From contig JAUVDV010000008.1 in the NCBI GenBank assembly GCA_030595125.1, positions 1 through 64,000 on the forward strand: a stretch of DNA of 64,000 nt, read 5' to 3'. The notes under the pieces are model-generated. The model had not been told where the DNA came from. It saw only the letters and a list, made by a program, of their open reading frames with translations, and ran no database searches. This DNA is from Deltaproteobacteria bacterium. GTDB lineage: Bacteria > Myxococcota_A > Polyangia > JAAYKL01. This document shows, in pieces, positions 26,240 to 34,918 of this stretch. How positions within the stretch are numbered: the first letter of the stretch is position 1; every line of letters starts with the position of its first letter. The translations under genes and the position numbers were made by a program.

Positions 26240-26931
26240 CAATGAACAATCCTGATCCATCGATGCTTGAGCGCGTTTACGAGCTCCTCTTCGAGCATTC
26301 GCTCAACCTGCTTGTTCATGAGCCATCGTCTGAAATCGGATCGCACGTCCGCCAGTTCGCGCCCCGTGAACGGATGGCCACCGGCGGCGAAACGCGTGGA
26401 TGTTTCCAGATCCGAGGGCGGCTCAATCCTCTCTTCGAGATAGGTGAGCTTGATAATCGCCAGGGTCGCATCGACAGCCCAGGCTTCCAGGTCGTCCCGA
26501 TCGGTCCCGCTTTGGCGGAGCAGGTCCGCCATCTGGTCTTCACCTCCGGCCAGTAGTGTGAGCCTGTCCACCAGCGCATCCCGGTCGGTCGGGTTGATAG
26601 CTTCCCCCATTTGTCTGGCCTGTCGGGCCAGTAACTTGATGAACGCGGCGGATCGCCGGGCCGCCACGCGGACGGGTTCGTCGAGGGGTTGGCTTTTCCA
26701 GAGGGGACCATGCCGGCGAACAAGTAACAACCTCGCCTCCAGCTCCAGATCGCTCTTCAGAATGGGAATGGCCGCGCTTTCATCCGAGGGAAGTCCGGCG
26801 GTGAGCACGGCGATGCCATCGAGCATCGTGGCGCCGGCGGGGACCTCAGCGTGGGAAACGATCCCCGACAGGAACGCGCATGCGAGCACAGCGAGGTGCA
26901 CGGCGGGTCTCCTTGTCGCTGGTTGGAACAT
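26239..26931 (-). CDS. exported SurA-N-like chaperone domain protein
   Basis: About 230 residues with an N-terminal signal peptide ('AVLACAFLSGIVSHAE'). The body resembles the SurA N-terminal helical domain: 'IPILKSDLELEARLLLVRR', 'LARQARQMG', 'DLEAWAVDATLAIIKL', and a long closing helix ending 'IRIVH'. No PPIase domain is present. Periplasmic handling of outer-membrane proteins is a plausible role. I use the ATG at 26931; a GTG at 26940 is also possible. It is translationally linked to rimI. Confidence 0.65.
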   Translation of the reverse strand: MFQPATRRPAVHLAVLACAFLSGIVSHAEVPAGATMLDGIAVLTAGLPSDESAAIPILKSDLELEARLLLVRRHGPLWKSQPLDEPVRVAARRSAAFIKLLARQARQMGEAINPTDRDALVDRLTLLAGGEDQMADLLRQSGTDRDDLEAWAVDATLAIIKLTYLEERIEPPSDLETSTRFAAGGHPFTGRELADVRSDFRRWLMNKQVERMLEEELVNALKHRWIRIVH

Positions 26932-26945
26932 CACCCCCACTTATC

Positions 26946-27779
26946 CTAGGTATAGCGCGAACGTCGAAAACCCCTTCGGCTGCGGAGAAATTCCAGGAAT
27001 GCCACCGCAGTGGGGAGTTCCCGAGAAGGAATCAGGTTGACGAGATCCTGGCATAGCTGCCGCAAATCAGTGCCGGCAGCGCCCTCCGGCCGGGTGTCCT
27101 CATCGTTTTCGCTGTCCCTGTCGTCGTCTGCCTGGTAGTTCGAATCCGCTTCCCACGGAGGAGTGTTGATGGGCTCGACGCCCTTTGATGACAGCCATTC
27201 GGTCATGTGGGCGCGCAACTTGACGGATCTTTTTGCAAACCACCGCTCTCTCTCGCCGGGGTAACCCACCAGCACGTCCTTGAATCTGCGGAAGGCGCCC
27301 TTCCCGTCGATTGCGATGTTCAGCTTGTCTTTGAGGCTGGGCTCCTGTGCGATCTCGATGAACTCCTCCATCCAGCGGTACTGTTCGCGTGACGAAATCG
27401 GTTCGACATAAAGGAAATTCGGATCGTTCTCCATCTCGCGCAGTTTCGTTTCGGAGTCCTCGGCGCCCCGAAAAACGCGGATCACGTCTCCTGTTATTTT
27501 GTGCAGAAAGCTGTGCAACTCCGGCGAGTTGTTTTCCAGAGCACCCTCCAGTTCGACCCAGTCGATTGCAACCCTGGCGATTTCCTGATTCTCGTCCGTG
27601 GCATTCTCGGGGTCGTCTTCTTCCGCAGCTTCCGTGACGTCGTCGAATTTCGGCTCGTCGTCCAGGGGAGGCTTGGTATCACGTTCGTCGAAATCGGAAT
27701 CGAGATCGGGATCTGGATCGGAATCGGGATCCGATCGTTCGTTATCCAAATATGGATTATCGTTGTTCAAGTCGTCCAT
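26946..27779 (-). CDS. UPF0158 family protein with acidic N-terminal tail
   Basis: This 277-residue protein starts with about 60 residues of Asp/Pro/Glu-rich low-complexity sequence ('DPDSDPDPDLDSDFDE'). The UPF0158 core follows: 'DWVELEGALENN', 'EQYRWMEEFIE', 'KGAFRRFKDVLVGYPGERERWF'. The function of the family is not known. The C-terminal part adds another linker and a short helical end. The ribosome binding site is AGGAG. Confidence 0.8.
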   Translation of the reverse strand: MDDLNNDNPYLDNERSDPDSDPDPDLDSDFDERDTKPPLDDEPKFDDVTEAAEEDDPENATDENQEIARVAIDWVELEGALENNSPELHSFLHKITGDVIRVFRGAEDSETKLREMENDPNFLYVEPISSREQYRWMEEFIEIAQEPSLKDKLNIAIDGKGAFRRFKDVLVGYPGERERWFAKRSVKLRAHMTEWLSSKGVEPINTPPWEADSNYQADDDRDSENDEDTRPEGAAGTDLRQLCQDLVNLIPSRELPTAVAFLEFLRSRRGFRRSRYT

Positions 27780-27957
27780 GTTTATGTCTCCTGTCTATTT
27801 AATAGGTCAAGAAAACCAACCCGCCACCCGATTGCCCTGTGACGGATCGCGCCCAAACCTGCATGATTTGCCATTATGCAAGCTAAATAACTGATTGATA
27901 TTACCCAATAATGCGATAATTGACAATAGTTGGAATCCTCTGAAAGAAAGGACGAAG

Positions 27958-29097
27958 CTATCGGTCTTTGAGCCGGAGGAATTCACGGATCAGGATCTGC
28001 GCAGCCGAGGCAATCTGTTCGGCAGTGGTGTACCTTCCGAGGGTCAGCCGCACCGCTCCGAGCGCTTCTTCTGTGGGGATTCCCATGGCCGAAAGCACCC
28101 TGGACGGAACCTCCTTACCGCCCTCGTGGCAGGCGGCGCCGGTGGAGGCCGCGATATCATCACACCGGGCCAGGAGTAGGCTTCCGCGAATCCCTGGAAA
28201 AATGACGTTCAGAGTGTTGGGTAGCCTCTCATCTGCGTGACCGTTTACCCGTATGTCCGGGATGGCCGCCGTCAGGCGCGCCAGGAGATCATCACGCAGC
28301 TCGCGCTCCTGTGCCGCCTGTGAAATCATATTCTCCTGCGCGATGGCGCTGGCCTCTCCGAGAGCAGCAATGCCTGCCACGTTTTCGGTCCCCGGCTTGA
28401 GGCCTCTCTCCTGACCGGCTCCCCTCAGAACAGGCATGAGTTCGAGGCCCGCTCTGATGTAGAGGGCGCCGACGCCCTTGGGCGCGTAAAGCTTGTGCCC
28501 GGCGATGGAAAGCAGATCCACGCCAAGCTCGTCCACCTTTACCGGAACCTTGCCGAGGGATTGGGCCGCGTCCGTATGAACCGGAATCCCCAGATTTCTC
28601 GCTGCTGTCGAGACCTCGCTCACGGGTTGTAACGAGCCGGTCTCGTTGTTGGCGTGCATGATCGTGACCAGGGCCGCCCCTCTTGAGATCTCCTCTCGCA
28701 TTTCGTCGATTTCGAGTTGGCAAAGGGAATCAACGGGTACGCGGGTTACCGTCCAGCCGTTTCTCTCCAGGTGTGCGCACGGTTCGTCGGTGGCCGGGTG
28801 CTCGATGGTAGTGGTGACGATGCGTCCGGGCTCTTTGTGGTTTCCGGCAACCCCCAGGATGGCCAGGTTGTTGGCTTCCGTTCCGCCGGAGGTGAACAGG
28901 ATCTCTGATTTGTCGCATCCGATCAGGCTCGCCACCTGAGCCCTGGCGACTTCTATCGCCTCTGCGGCGTCGCATCCGATGGAGTGACCGCTGGAGGGGT
29001 TGCCCCATTTTTCTTGTAGAAAGATCGTCATGCGTTCGAAGACGCGCGGGTCCACGGGGGTGGTGGCGTTGTAATCCAGGTAGATGAGTTCTCTCAT
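27958..29097 (-). CDS. iscS: cysteine desulfurase (NifS/IscS class)
   Basis: This 379-residue PLP enzyme opens with 'YLDYNATTP'. The PLP lysine is K202 in 'IAGHKLYAPKG', and the catalytic persulfide Cys is C323 in 'STGAACHEGGKE'. 'TSGGTEANNLAI' and 'HTDAAQ' complete the fold type I signature. It releases sulfur from cysteine for Fe-S clusters and thiolation. The loop around C323 is of group I type. No iscU, iscR or sufBCD is adjacent, so nifS- or iscS-type naming is provisional. It starts 2 nt after the response-regulator stop. Confidence 0.93.
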   Translation of the reverse strand: MRELIYLDYNATTPVDPRVFERMTIFLQEKWGNPSSGHSIGCDAAEAIEVARAQVASLIGCDKSEILFTSGGTEANNLAILGVAGNHKEPGRIVTTTIEHPATDEPCAHLERNGWTVTRVPVDSLCQLEIDEMREEISRGAALVTIMHANNETGSLQPVSEVSTAARNLGIPVHTDAAQSLGKVPVKVDELGVDLLSIAGHKLYAPKGVGALYIRAGLELMPVLRGAGQERGLKPGTENVAGIAALGEASAIAQENMISQAAQERELRDDLLARLTAAIPDIRVNGHADERLPNTLNVIFPGIRGSLLLARCDDIAASTGAACHEGGKEVPSRVLSAMGIPTEEALGAVRLTLGRYTTAEQIASAAQILIREFLRLKDR

Positions 29098-29099
29098 AC

Positions 29100-29786
29100 C
29101 TACACCAGCTTGTAGCCCTGTCCGTATACTGTGAGGATGTGTCTCGGCTGGGCTGGATCCTCCTCGAGTTTCCGCCGCAGCTTCATTATGAAGTTGTCCA
29201 CGGTTCGATTGGTCGGGTTCACGTCCATACCCCAGACTACATCGAGGATCTCATCTCTGGAGACCGGCTCCCCGCGTCGCTCGTCCAGAAGCTGCAGGAT
29301 AGCCGTCGCATAGAAACCCAGATCGACCTGTTTACCGTGCACGAGGGCGTTGTGGGCGTCCAGGTCCACCTGTGCTTCCCCCACCGTGACGGTGGAGCCT
29401 CGTTGTTTGGCCGCGTCCACCCGGCGAAAGATGGTTCTCACACGAGCCAGCAGCTCGCCGAAGGAAAACGGTTTGGTGACGTAATCGTCGGCGCCCGCCT
29501 CGAGACCGCGGATGATGTCGTTCTCTTGGGATCGCGCGGAAAGGATAAGAATGGGCGCCATCTGGTCCTTTGCCCGAAGCTCCTGACACACCTGGAAGCC
29601 GTTCTTCCCCGGGAGCATCAGATCGAGCACGACGAGATCCGGGTTAATCTGCTCCGCCAGCTCAATGCCCTTTTCTCCGGTATCCGCCGAGCTGACTTCG
29701 AATCCCTCGAAGGTAAACGCGTCGGTGAGTCCGAGGATCAGATCCTTCTCATCTTCAATCACCAGAATGCGGCGCTTGGTCGGCAT
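29100..29786 (-). CDS. OmpR/PhoB-family response regulator
   Basis: The 228-residue protein has a receiver domain with acidic pair E11/D12, phospho-acceptor D55 in 'VVLDLMLPGKNG' and Lys in 'YVTKPFS'. A winged-helix DNA-binding domain ends 'RTVDNFIMKLRRKLEEDP...VYGQGYKL'. No histidine kinase is adjacent, so it is an orphan in this window. It is followed 2 nt later by the cysteine desulfurase gene, which suggests co-transcription. Confidence 0.93.
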   Translation of the reverse strand: MPTKRRILVIEDEKDLILGLTDAFTFEGFEVSSADTGEKGIELAEQINPDLVVLDLMLPGKNGFQVCQELRAKDQMAPILILSARSQENDIIRGLEAGADDYVTKPFSFGELLARVRTIFRRVDAAKQRGSTVTVGEAQVDLDAHNALVHGKQVDLGFYATAILQLLDERRGEPVSRDEILDVVWGMDVNPTNRTVDNFIMKLRRKLEEDPAQPRHILTVYGQGYKLV

Positions 29787-29870
29787 GGATTGAAAGGTAC
29801 CAAAGGCTCGCTTCGAGGTCTACCCGTCTTGGAACATGACAATAAAACCAACTGTTGCTATTGAAGGTAG

Positions 29871-31001
29871 ATGTCGCGCTACACGTCTTTTGTTGTCACG
29901 GTGGTCTGCATGGCTCTCGCCGGGTGCGGCGGAGGCGGCCGAGTGCTGGACACGAAGCAAGCTACCGTGAACCTGGAGATCGGCAGGTCAGAGGCAAGAA
30001 CATACGGCTCTTACGCTTCGTATGAGCACATGGTGCGCGCGGACATTCTGGCGAGCAGGGGAGACTTCGAAGGAGCGGCGGATGAGATGAAGGAGGCCCT
30101 GTTCTCGGATCCCGACGATTTTCTTCTGCGTACCGAGTACGCCGAAATACTGATGAACCTCGGAGAGTACGGGAGGGCCAAAAGACACCTGGCCCGCGCT
30201 GTTCTCATAGAGCCGACCGCGCAAGTCGCCTGGCTCGCGCTGGCTCGGTTGTACGCCGCGATGGGCGAAGAGGAAAAAGCCGTCGACGCAGCTCGACACG
30301 GTCTGCGCGTGGAGCCGGAGGGGGTCGAGTCGGCCATGTGGCTCGCCGATCACCATCGACATGCCGGCGATCTTCCAAAAGCCGCCGAGATGTACAGGAA
30401 GGTGCTCGCGGTTGCGCCCCGTAACCTGGGCGCCCTCAAGGCGCTGGGCGAGGTGGCTGATGAGGCGGGGGATCACGAAGAGGCGGTGGCTCGCCTGACA
30501 TCGTACATGGAATCGGGCGGCGACGACACATCGGTGCTCGTCAGGTTGGCGCGCGTTCATCTGGAGGAGGGGGCCACGGAAAAGGGGATCGATTTTCTGG
30601 AAACGGCGGTCCGCATGGATCCTGAGGGTTCGGAAGTTCGTCTCGAGTTGATCCGAGCGCTATGTGGTGCGCGGCTCGCGGACAGGGTCGTGCGTAACGT
30701 GCGCTCCTTGCCGGCCTTGAGCCACGGGGATGTGGAGGGCGCCACGCAGAGGGCCGCGTGGCTCGAACAGGCGGGGCGGCCCTACGAGGCCAGGTCGTTG
30801 TTGGTGGCCGGCGCGGGCAGGTCACCGAGCGATCCGCGGGCGCGGTTGGCCCTGGCAGAGATCGAGATGAACCTCGGGCGGATCGAGATCGCGAGGATTC
30901 TACTCGAAGGTGGTTCGGACGTGTGGCCGGAGGATTCGATGGAACGGGTGGGGCAGCTTCTGGAAATTATCAATCGTGCGAAAACCGGAGGGGAAAAATG
31001 A
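29871..31001 (+). CDS. TPR-repeat lipoprotein
   Basis: The 376-residue protein has a lipoprotein signal ('MSRYTSFVVTVVCMALAGC', Cys19) and a Gly-rich linker. About eight TPR-like units follow: 'YGRAKRHLARAVLIEPTAQVAW', 'LPKAAEMYRKVLAVAPRNLGA', 'EEGIDFLETAVRMDPEG'-like. It probably acts as an envelope scaffold. The ribosome binding site GAAGG lies very near the ATG. It is divergent from the response-regulator gene. The next gene starts inside its last codons. Confidence 0.8.
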   Translation: MSRYTSFVVTVVCMALAGCGGGGRVLDTKQATVNLEIGRSEARTYGSYASYEHMVRADILASRGDFEGAADEMKEALFSDPDDFLLRTEYAEILMNLGEYGRAKRHLARAVLIEPTAQVAWLALARLYAAMGEEEKAVDAARHGLRVEPEGVESAMWLADHHRHAGDLPKAAEMYRKVLAVAPRNLGALKALGEVADEAGDHEEAVARLTSYMESGGDDTSVLVRLARVHLEEGATEKGIDFLETAVRMDPEGSEVRLELIRALCGARLADRVVRNVRSLPALSHGDVEGATQRAAWLEQAGRPYEARSLLVAGAGRSPSDPRARLALAEIEMNLGRIEIARILLEGGSDVWPEDSMERVGQLLEIINRAKTGGEK

Positions 31002-31198
31002 AGAAGTGGGAGTACAAGGTGGTGGACTCGAAGGACATCCGGCGCGACGGGCTGTTCAGGGGCAAGACCCGGGAGTCCATCGAGAAATACCTGAACGAGC
31101 TCGGCGAGCAGGGATGGGAACTGGTGAACATGGATTTCCGGGAGCTGGAGAGCCGATCTTCGTTCAGCGGAGTCATGAAGAGGGTATTGAGCGAGTAG
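30998..31198 (+). CDS. DUF4177-like small protein
   Basis: This 66-residue protein starts MKKWEYKVV and contains 'LNELGEQGWELVNM', the signature of DUF4177. The family is a small alpha/beta fold of unknown role. Its ATG overlaps the end of the TPR lipoprotein gene by 4 nt, and GGAGGGG lies just upstream. It ends 8 bp from the stop of the convergent mevalonate operon. Confidence 0.8.
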   Translation: MKKWEYKVVDSKDIRRDGLFRGKTRESIEKYLNELGEQGWELVNMDFRELESRSSFSGVMKRVLSE

Positions 31199-31206
31199 GC
31201 AGGGCC

Positions 31207-32190
31207 TTAGATTAGCTGCGCGCCGGAAGTGAGCTTGCAACGGATTATGTCTGTTATTCCAGACAATTGTGAAAGAGCTTCAACGATAGATAATTCATCG
31301 CGTGGCGAACATAATATCTTGGGTTGAGGTCCCGCGTCGCAGGTGAACCAGGCCTGATATCCTTTCGCCCGGAGCTCACGAACCAGGTGCAGAGCCTCCA
31401 CCGTTACCCCGTTCCAGAACAAGATCGCCGGCCGGGCGGCGAGGGCAGCCCCGTGCATGGCCAGGGCCGATCTCTCGGTAATCTCCCCGAGTTTTTCGAG
31501 ATTTCGGTCATTAACAGCCGTGATCGCCTCTCCGAGGTCCACCCTCGTCGATTCGATCCACCCGGCGTAGTAAGGCGAGGTTTTCCTGGTGTGCTCCATG
31601 GCTTCAGTGGAGCCGATCTTTTTGGGACCGGGATCGGTGACTCCCGCGATCAGTCTCAGATCCCAGTCTCCCGGGTCCGCGATGGATCGGGCCGTGCTGT
31701 CGAGGCCGTCTTGTCGTTCTCCTTTTTCCCATACGACGATCCCGCCGGGGATGGATCGCGCGGCGGAACCGGATCCCCTGCGAGCCAGGGCGCTCATACG
31801 CGACTCGTCCAGGGACAGATCGTACGCCTCGGCGCCGGCAACCGCGAGGGCGGCGAACCCCGATGCTGACGATGCGAGCCCGGCCGCCGTGGGGAAATTG
31901 TTCTCCGTTCGAACCCGGGCGTAAATGCCGGCTCCAGCCATTTCCCGAACCAGATCCAGAAATCCGGATACTCTCTTTGAAAAGGACGGATCGGCGATCT
32001 TGCCGTCCATGAAAATCTCATCGGCCCCAAGAGAGGGATCCGTCTGAACCTTCGTCATTGTTTCGAGGGGCGCGAGGGTCAGTGAAAGGCTTCCGGCTGC
32101 CGGCAGGTTCAGAGCGACATCCCGTTTTCCAAAGTACTTGACGAGGGCCACGTTGGCAGGCGCCCGCGCGGTAGCGATCTTCTCGTTCAT
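31207..32190 (-). CDS. mvaD: diphosphomevalonate decarboxylase
   Basis: About 327 residues of a GHMP-superfamily enzyme. Diagnostic motifs are 'ANVALVKYFGKRD' at the N-terminus, 'NNFPTAAGLASSASGFAALA' (nucleotide-binding region), 'RRGSGSAARSIPGG' and 'FTCDAGPQPKIL' (catalytic Asp). It converts mevalonate diphosphate to isopentenyl diphosphate with ATP. The ATG at 32190 overlaps the stop of the isomerase gene by 4 nt, and GGGGAG abuts it. It is the last gene of the mevalonate operon. Mevalonate kinase and phosphomevalonate kinase are not in the window. Confidence 0.92.
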   Translation of the reverse strand: MNEKIATARAPANVALVKYFGKRDVALNLPAAGSLSLTLAPLETMTKVQTDPSLGADEIFMDGKIADPSFSKRVSGFLDLVREMAGAGIYARVRTENNFPTAAGLASSASGFAALAVAGAEAYDLSLDESRMSALARRGSGSAARSIPGGIVVWEKGERQDGLDSTARSIADPGDWDLRLIAGVTDPGPKKIGSTEAMEHTRKTSPYYAGWIESTRVDLGEAITAVNDRNLEKLGEITERSALAMHGAALAARPAILFWNGVTVEALHLVRELRAKGYQAWFTCDAGPQPKILCSPRDELSIVEALSQLSGITDIIRCKLTSGAQLI

Positions 32191-33251
32191 CTCCCCTGCC
32201 AGCCGGTTTCGATCCAGCGGGAGAGATCGGGTCCCAGAACCCGTGGAACAGAGGAGAGAGCAGCAAGATCGGCGGCGCCGCAACCGACCATTGTAACCTT
32301 CAGGCCGAAGATCAGATCGTCGAGATACTCTCGCACTAATTTAACGCCGCCCTTCTCGCGGGCCTGGATAAGAGGCGCGGCCACGCCGGTGAGCCCGGCG
32401 CCCATGGCGACAGCCCGGGCCATATCGAGCCCGCTGCGGATACCGCCGGAGGAGATGACAGTGAAGCCCTGATCCGCCATCCACGCGGTGGAGACTGCGG
32501 TGGGAATTCCCCAATCCCACATGATCTTTCCGATCCTCTCCGCGGCGCCCTCGGATCTGAGCGCTTCGACGCCGACCCAGGATGTTCCGCCGGCGCCCGC
32601 CACCTCCACGACCCTGACCCCAGCTTTTTTCAGGTTCTCTCCGTCCCTCCACGAGAGGCCGCAACCCGTCTCCTTGACAAATACCGTCAGGTCATCCCCC
32701 GCCGCCTGTACGAGCGCGGCAATCGCGTCGATGACGCCCGTGAAGTCTGTGTCACCCCCCGGCTGGATCAACTCCATCATCGGGTTGAGGTGAACGCCAA
32801 TGCCGTCGGCGCCGATTTTTTTGAGGGCCTCCAGCACGGGTTCCGGGCCGGTTCGTGCGATCTCGGTGGCGCCGATGTTCCCCATCACCAGGGCGTCAGG
32901 AGCTACATCACGCACCTGGAAATCGGTCGCGCGCGCCGAATCGCTCAACATGGGACGCATGCTTCCGAGGCAAAATCCAATTTCCAGCTCTTGCGCCATG
33001 GCGGCCAGCTCTTTGTTGATGGCAACGGACTCCGAGCTACCACCGGTCATCGCGCTTATCCACAGGGGTGCCCCAAGAGGTTTACCCGCGATGCTCGTGC
33101 TTGTGTCCACGTCTTGCATCGCGAGATCCGGCAAGGCCCTCGGGAGAAGCTCCATCTGCTCGAACAAGGTGGTCTTGTTTTTAAATGCAACTTCGTTTGT
33201 GGCGCAGAGGGAAAGGTGATCAGCTTTTCTTTTCTCGCTGGTCGACGGCAT
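32187..33251 (-). CDS. fni: type 2 isopentenyl-diphosphate delta-isomerase (FMN-dependent)
   Basis: About 354 residues, starting MPSTSEKRKADHLSLC, the usual 'RK.DHL' opening of Fni/IDI-2. Other hallmarks are 'APLWISAMTGGS', 'MGNIGATEIA', 'HLNPMMELIQPGGD', 'VKETGCGLS' and 'ISSGGIRSGLDMARAVAMGA' (FMN phosphate site). It interconverts IPP and DMAPP using reduced FMN. The ATG lies one base after the DUF35 gene stop, with GGAGGG inside the end of that gene, so translation is coupled. Confidence 0.94.
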   Translation of the reverse strand: MPSTSEKRKADHLSLCATNEVAFKNKTTLFEQMELLPRALPDLAMQDVDTSTSIAGKPLGAPLWISAMTGGSSESVAINKELAAMAQELEIGFCLGSMRPMLSDSARATDFQVRDVAPDALVMGNIGATEIARTGPEPVLEALKKIGADGIGVHLNPMMELIQPGGDTDFTGVIDAIAALVQAAGDDLTVFVKETGCGLSWRDGENLKKAGVRVVEVAGAGGTSWVGVEALRSEGAAERIGKIMWDWGIPTAVSTAWMADQGFTVISSGGIRSGLDMARAVAMGAGLTGVAAPLIQAREKGGVKLVREYLDDLIFGLKVTMVGCGAADLAALSSVPRVLGPDLSRWIETGWQGR

Positions 33252-33252
33252 T

Positions 33253-33651
33253 TCAGCCCTCCAGTTCGGGTGTGAACTTGTAGGCGTAGATAATGGGACC
33301 GTCATCCCCATGGGCGATAATTCGGCGCGTGACCATGGTGACCTTGTCACCCACCGAGGCGTCCTTCTGATCCACGTCCGTGAGCATTGCGCAAATAATG
33401 GGCCCCTCTTCGAGTTCGACCAGCGCAGCGAAGTAGGGGACCTGCGACCCGAACCCGCGAGGCGCTTCGAATACCCTGGTAACAGTGAAAATGGTTCCGC
33501 GCCCGCTCAACCGGTGATCTTTGAGTTCGGTGGAGCCGCATTGTGTGCAGCGAATCCGCTCGGGAAACGAGATCTTTTTGCAAGATGTGCACTGGCTCCC
33601 GACGAGCCTGAGGTTCGCTGCTTGCTGTCTCCACGAGCGGGCAAAATGCAT
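33253..33651 (-). CDS. DUF35 zinc-ribbon/OB-fold protein, scaffold of thiolase-HMGCS complex
   Basis: This 132-residue protein has a rubredoxin-like zinc ribbon with 'CTSCKKISFPERIRCTQCG' (Cys 21, 24, 36, 39), followed by an OB fold ('GRGTIFTVTRVFEAP', 'GPIICAML'). In methanogenic archaea the DUF35 protein bridges acetoacetyl-CoA thiolase and HMG-CoA synthase and shares their CoA site. The gene order here (HMGCS, thiolase-like, DUF35) mirrors that complex. GGGAGG lies about 7 nt upstream of the ATG, directly after a dispersed palindromic repeat. Confidence 0.88.
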   Translation of the reverse strand: MHFARSWRQQAANLRLVGSQCTSCKKISFPERIRCTQCGSTELKDHRLSGRGTIFTVTRVFEAPRGFGSQVPYFAALVELEEGPIICAMLTDVDQKDASVGDKVTMVTRRIIAHGDDGPIIYAYKFTPELEG

Positions 33652-33667
33652 GAACGTACCTCCCTAA

Positions 33668-33723
33668 AAGCTGGCCTCCATCACCTTCCCCTTCCCCTCG
33701 CAGGGGAAGGCCGGGATGGGGTT
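33668..33723 (-). repeat. dispersed palindromic repeat, copy A (inside the mevalonate operon)
   Basis: It holds the core inverted repeat with 9-bp arms CCTTCCCCT/AGGGGAAGG around GCG, preceded (minus strand) by AACCCCATCCCGG and followed by a GGCCAGCTTTTAGGG end. It fills the 73-bp gap between the thiolase-like gene and the DUF35 gene and runs straight into the DUF35 ribosome binding site. Confidence 0.8.
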
Positions 33724-33724
33724 C

Positions 33725-34867
33725 TTATCCCAACACGTGCGCGACCGCCGTCGCGCCGAAGCTTCCGAGGCACTGCACGAGAGCCCGGTCAGCGCCGTCG
33801 ATCTGGCTTTTTCCGGCGTCACCTCTCAGCTGGAGCGTCGCTTCCACTACCTGGTAGAGGCCGTTGGCGCCGGGTGCGTTTCCCCTGGCCTTGAGCCCTC
33901 CGAATGTCCAGAGGGGCGCAGGGCCGTCGAATCGGAAATGGCCGTCCCTGGCCAGAAGCAAGGCCTCTCCGCGCTTTGCGAGGCCCACCGCCTCGATGGA
34001 AAGCGCTGCGATGAACGAACTGGAATCGTGAAGATCCAGGAACGAGAGATCGCCGAGGCTCAACTCGGCGTCGCGAAGAGCCAGCGTCGCGCATTGAGCC
34101 GCAGCAGGGAGCGACAGAGAGGCAATTGGTTCCGAGATTCCCGTGGGCACCGACACGGATGACGATCCGAGGATGTTGACCAATGACGACGATCTGCCGG
34201 ATCCCTTTCGGATCAGAACCGCCGCGCCGCCGTCGCAGTTGGGCGCCAGATCACAAACTGTGAGCGGATCGGCCACCACCGGTGAGTGGATGTATTGATC
34301 GAATGAGAGCTCCCACGGCAGGAAGGCGAACGGGTTTTTTGCCCCGTGCAGGTGGGCCGTGGAAGCAAGATGATAGAACAGGTTTCTGTCGATCCCGTAC
34401 TCGGCCTGATACCGCTGCATCCCGAGACCGGAGGCGACGGCCGGCCCAAATCCGAATCCGGCTTCGCGCGTGGCATCCAACCCGTTTGCGCGGACGCCTT
34501 CCAGCTCATCAGGCAGAGCGTCGCTCGTTTTTTCGGCGCCCACGACCAGCACAGCCTCGTGCATCCCCGCCCCCACCAGCGCGGAAGCCAACCTCAACGC
34601 TGCGCCGCCCGAAGCTTCGTCACTGGAAACCGAGTGGGCCTCCACCTTTCCCAGGCCCATGCGGGAAGCCGTGAAAGTGCCCAGATTCTGCTGATCTCCA
34701 AGGGCGCCGCCCAGGGCGTTGCTCACTATCACCGCAGACGGAGAAACACTGCCCCCATCATCGAGGGCAGCTCCGGCGGCCTCAACCGCGAGATCCACAA
34801 GGCCCCGCGTCCAGCGCTCTTTTGCGCAGGTTCTTCCAATGCCGACTATTTCGATCCGGTCTCCCAT
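33725..34867 (-). CDS. thiolase-fold protein lacking the nucleophilic Cys and GHP His
   Basis: This 380-residue protein has the SCP2-type thiolase fold found next to HMG-CoA synthase in archaea ('IEIVGIGRTCAKERW', 'VLVVGAEKTSD', 'FLDLHDSSSF', 'FGGLKARGNAPGANG', 'GSFGATAVAHVL'). The nucleophile position of 'ACASGGAAL' reads 'SSDEASGGAAL', giving Glu84 for Cys. The catalytic His motif GHPxGATG reads 'GNAPGANG', giving Asn330 for His. His280-Asp281 and Cys366 are kept. The DNA reads cleanly with no frameshift. It probably cannot make acetoacetyl-CoA by the usual mechanism and may serve as a structural partner of DUF35/HMGCS or catalyse something else. Confidence 0.85.
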   Translation of the reverse strand: MGDRIEIVGIGRTCAKERWTRGLVDLAVEAAGAALDDGGSVSPSAVIVSNALGGALGDQQNLGTFTASRMGLGKVEAHSVSSDEASGGAALRLASALVGAGMHEAVLVVGAEKTSDALPDELEGVRANGLDATREAGFGFGPAVASGLGMQRYQAEYGIDRNLFYHLASTAHLHGAKNPFAFLPWELSFDQYIHSPVVADPLTVCDLAPNCDGGAAVLIRKGSGRSSSLVNILGSSSVSVPTGISEPIASLSLPAAAQCATLALRDAELSLGDLSFLDLHDSSSFIAALSIEAVGLAKRGEALLLARDGHFRFDGPAPLWTFGGLKARGNAPGANGLYQVVEATLQLRGDAGKSQIDGADRALVQCLGSFGATAVAHVLG

Positions 34868-34918
34868 TAATTATCTCTTGCCAGTTCCTCAGTGACCCCA
34901 TCCCGGCGGGGTCTGTGT

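Noticed and set aside
29100-29786. Response regulator as partner of the sensor pair at 40-43.5 kb
   Set aside because: They are more than 10 kb apart in different operons; nothing in the sequence links them.
33310-33894. 194-codon plus-strand frame spanning DUF35 and the thiolase-like gene
   Set aside because: It is antisense to two confident genes and to the palindromic repeat.
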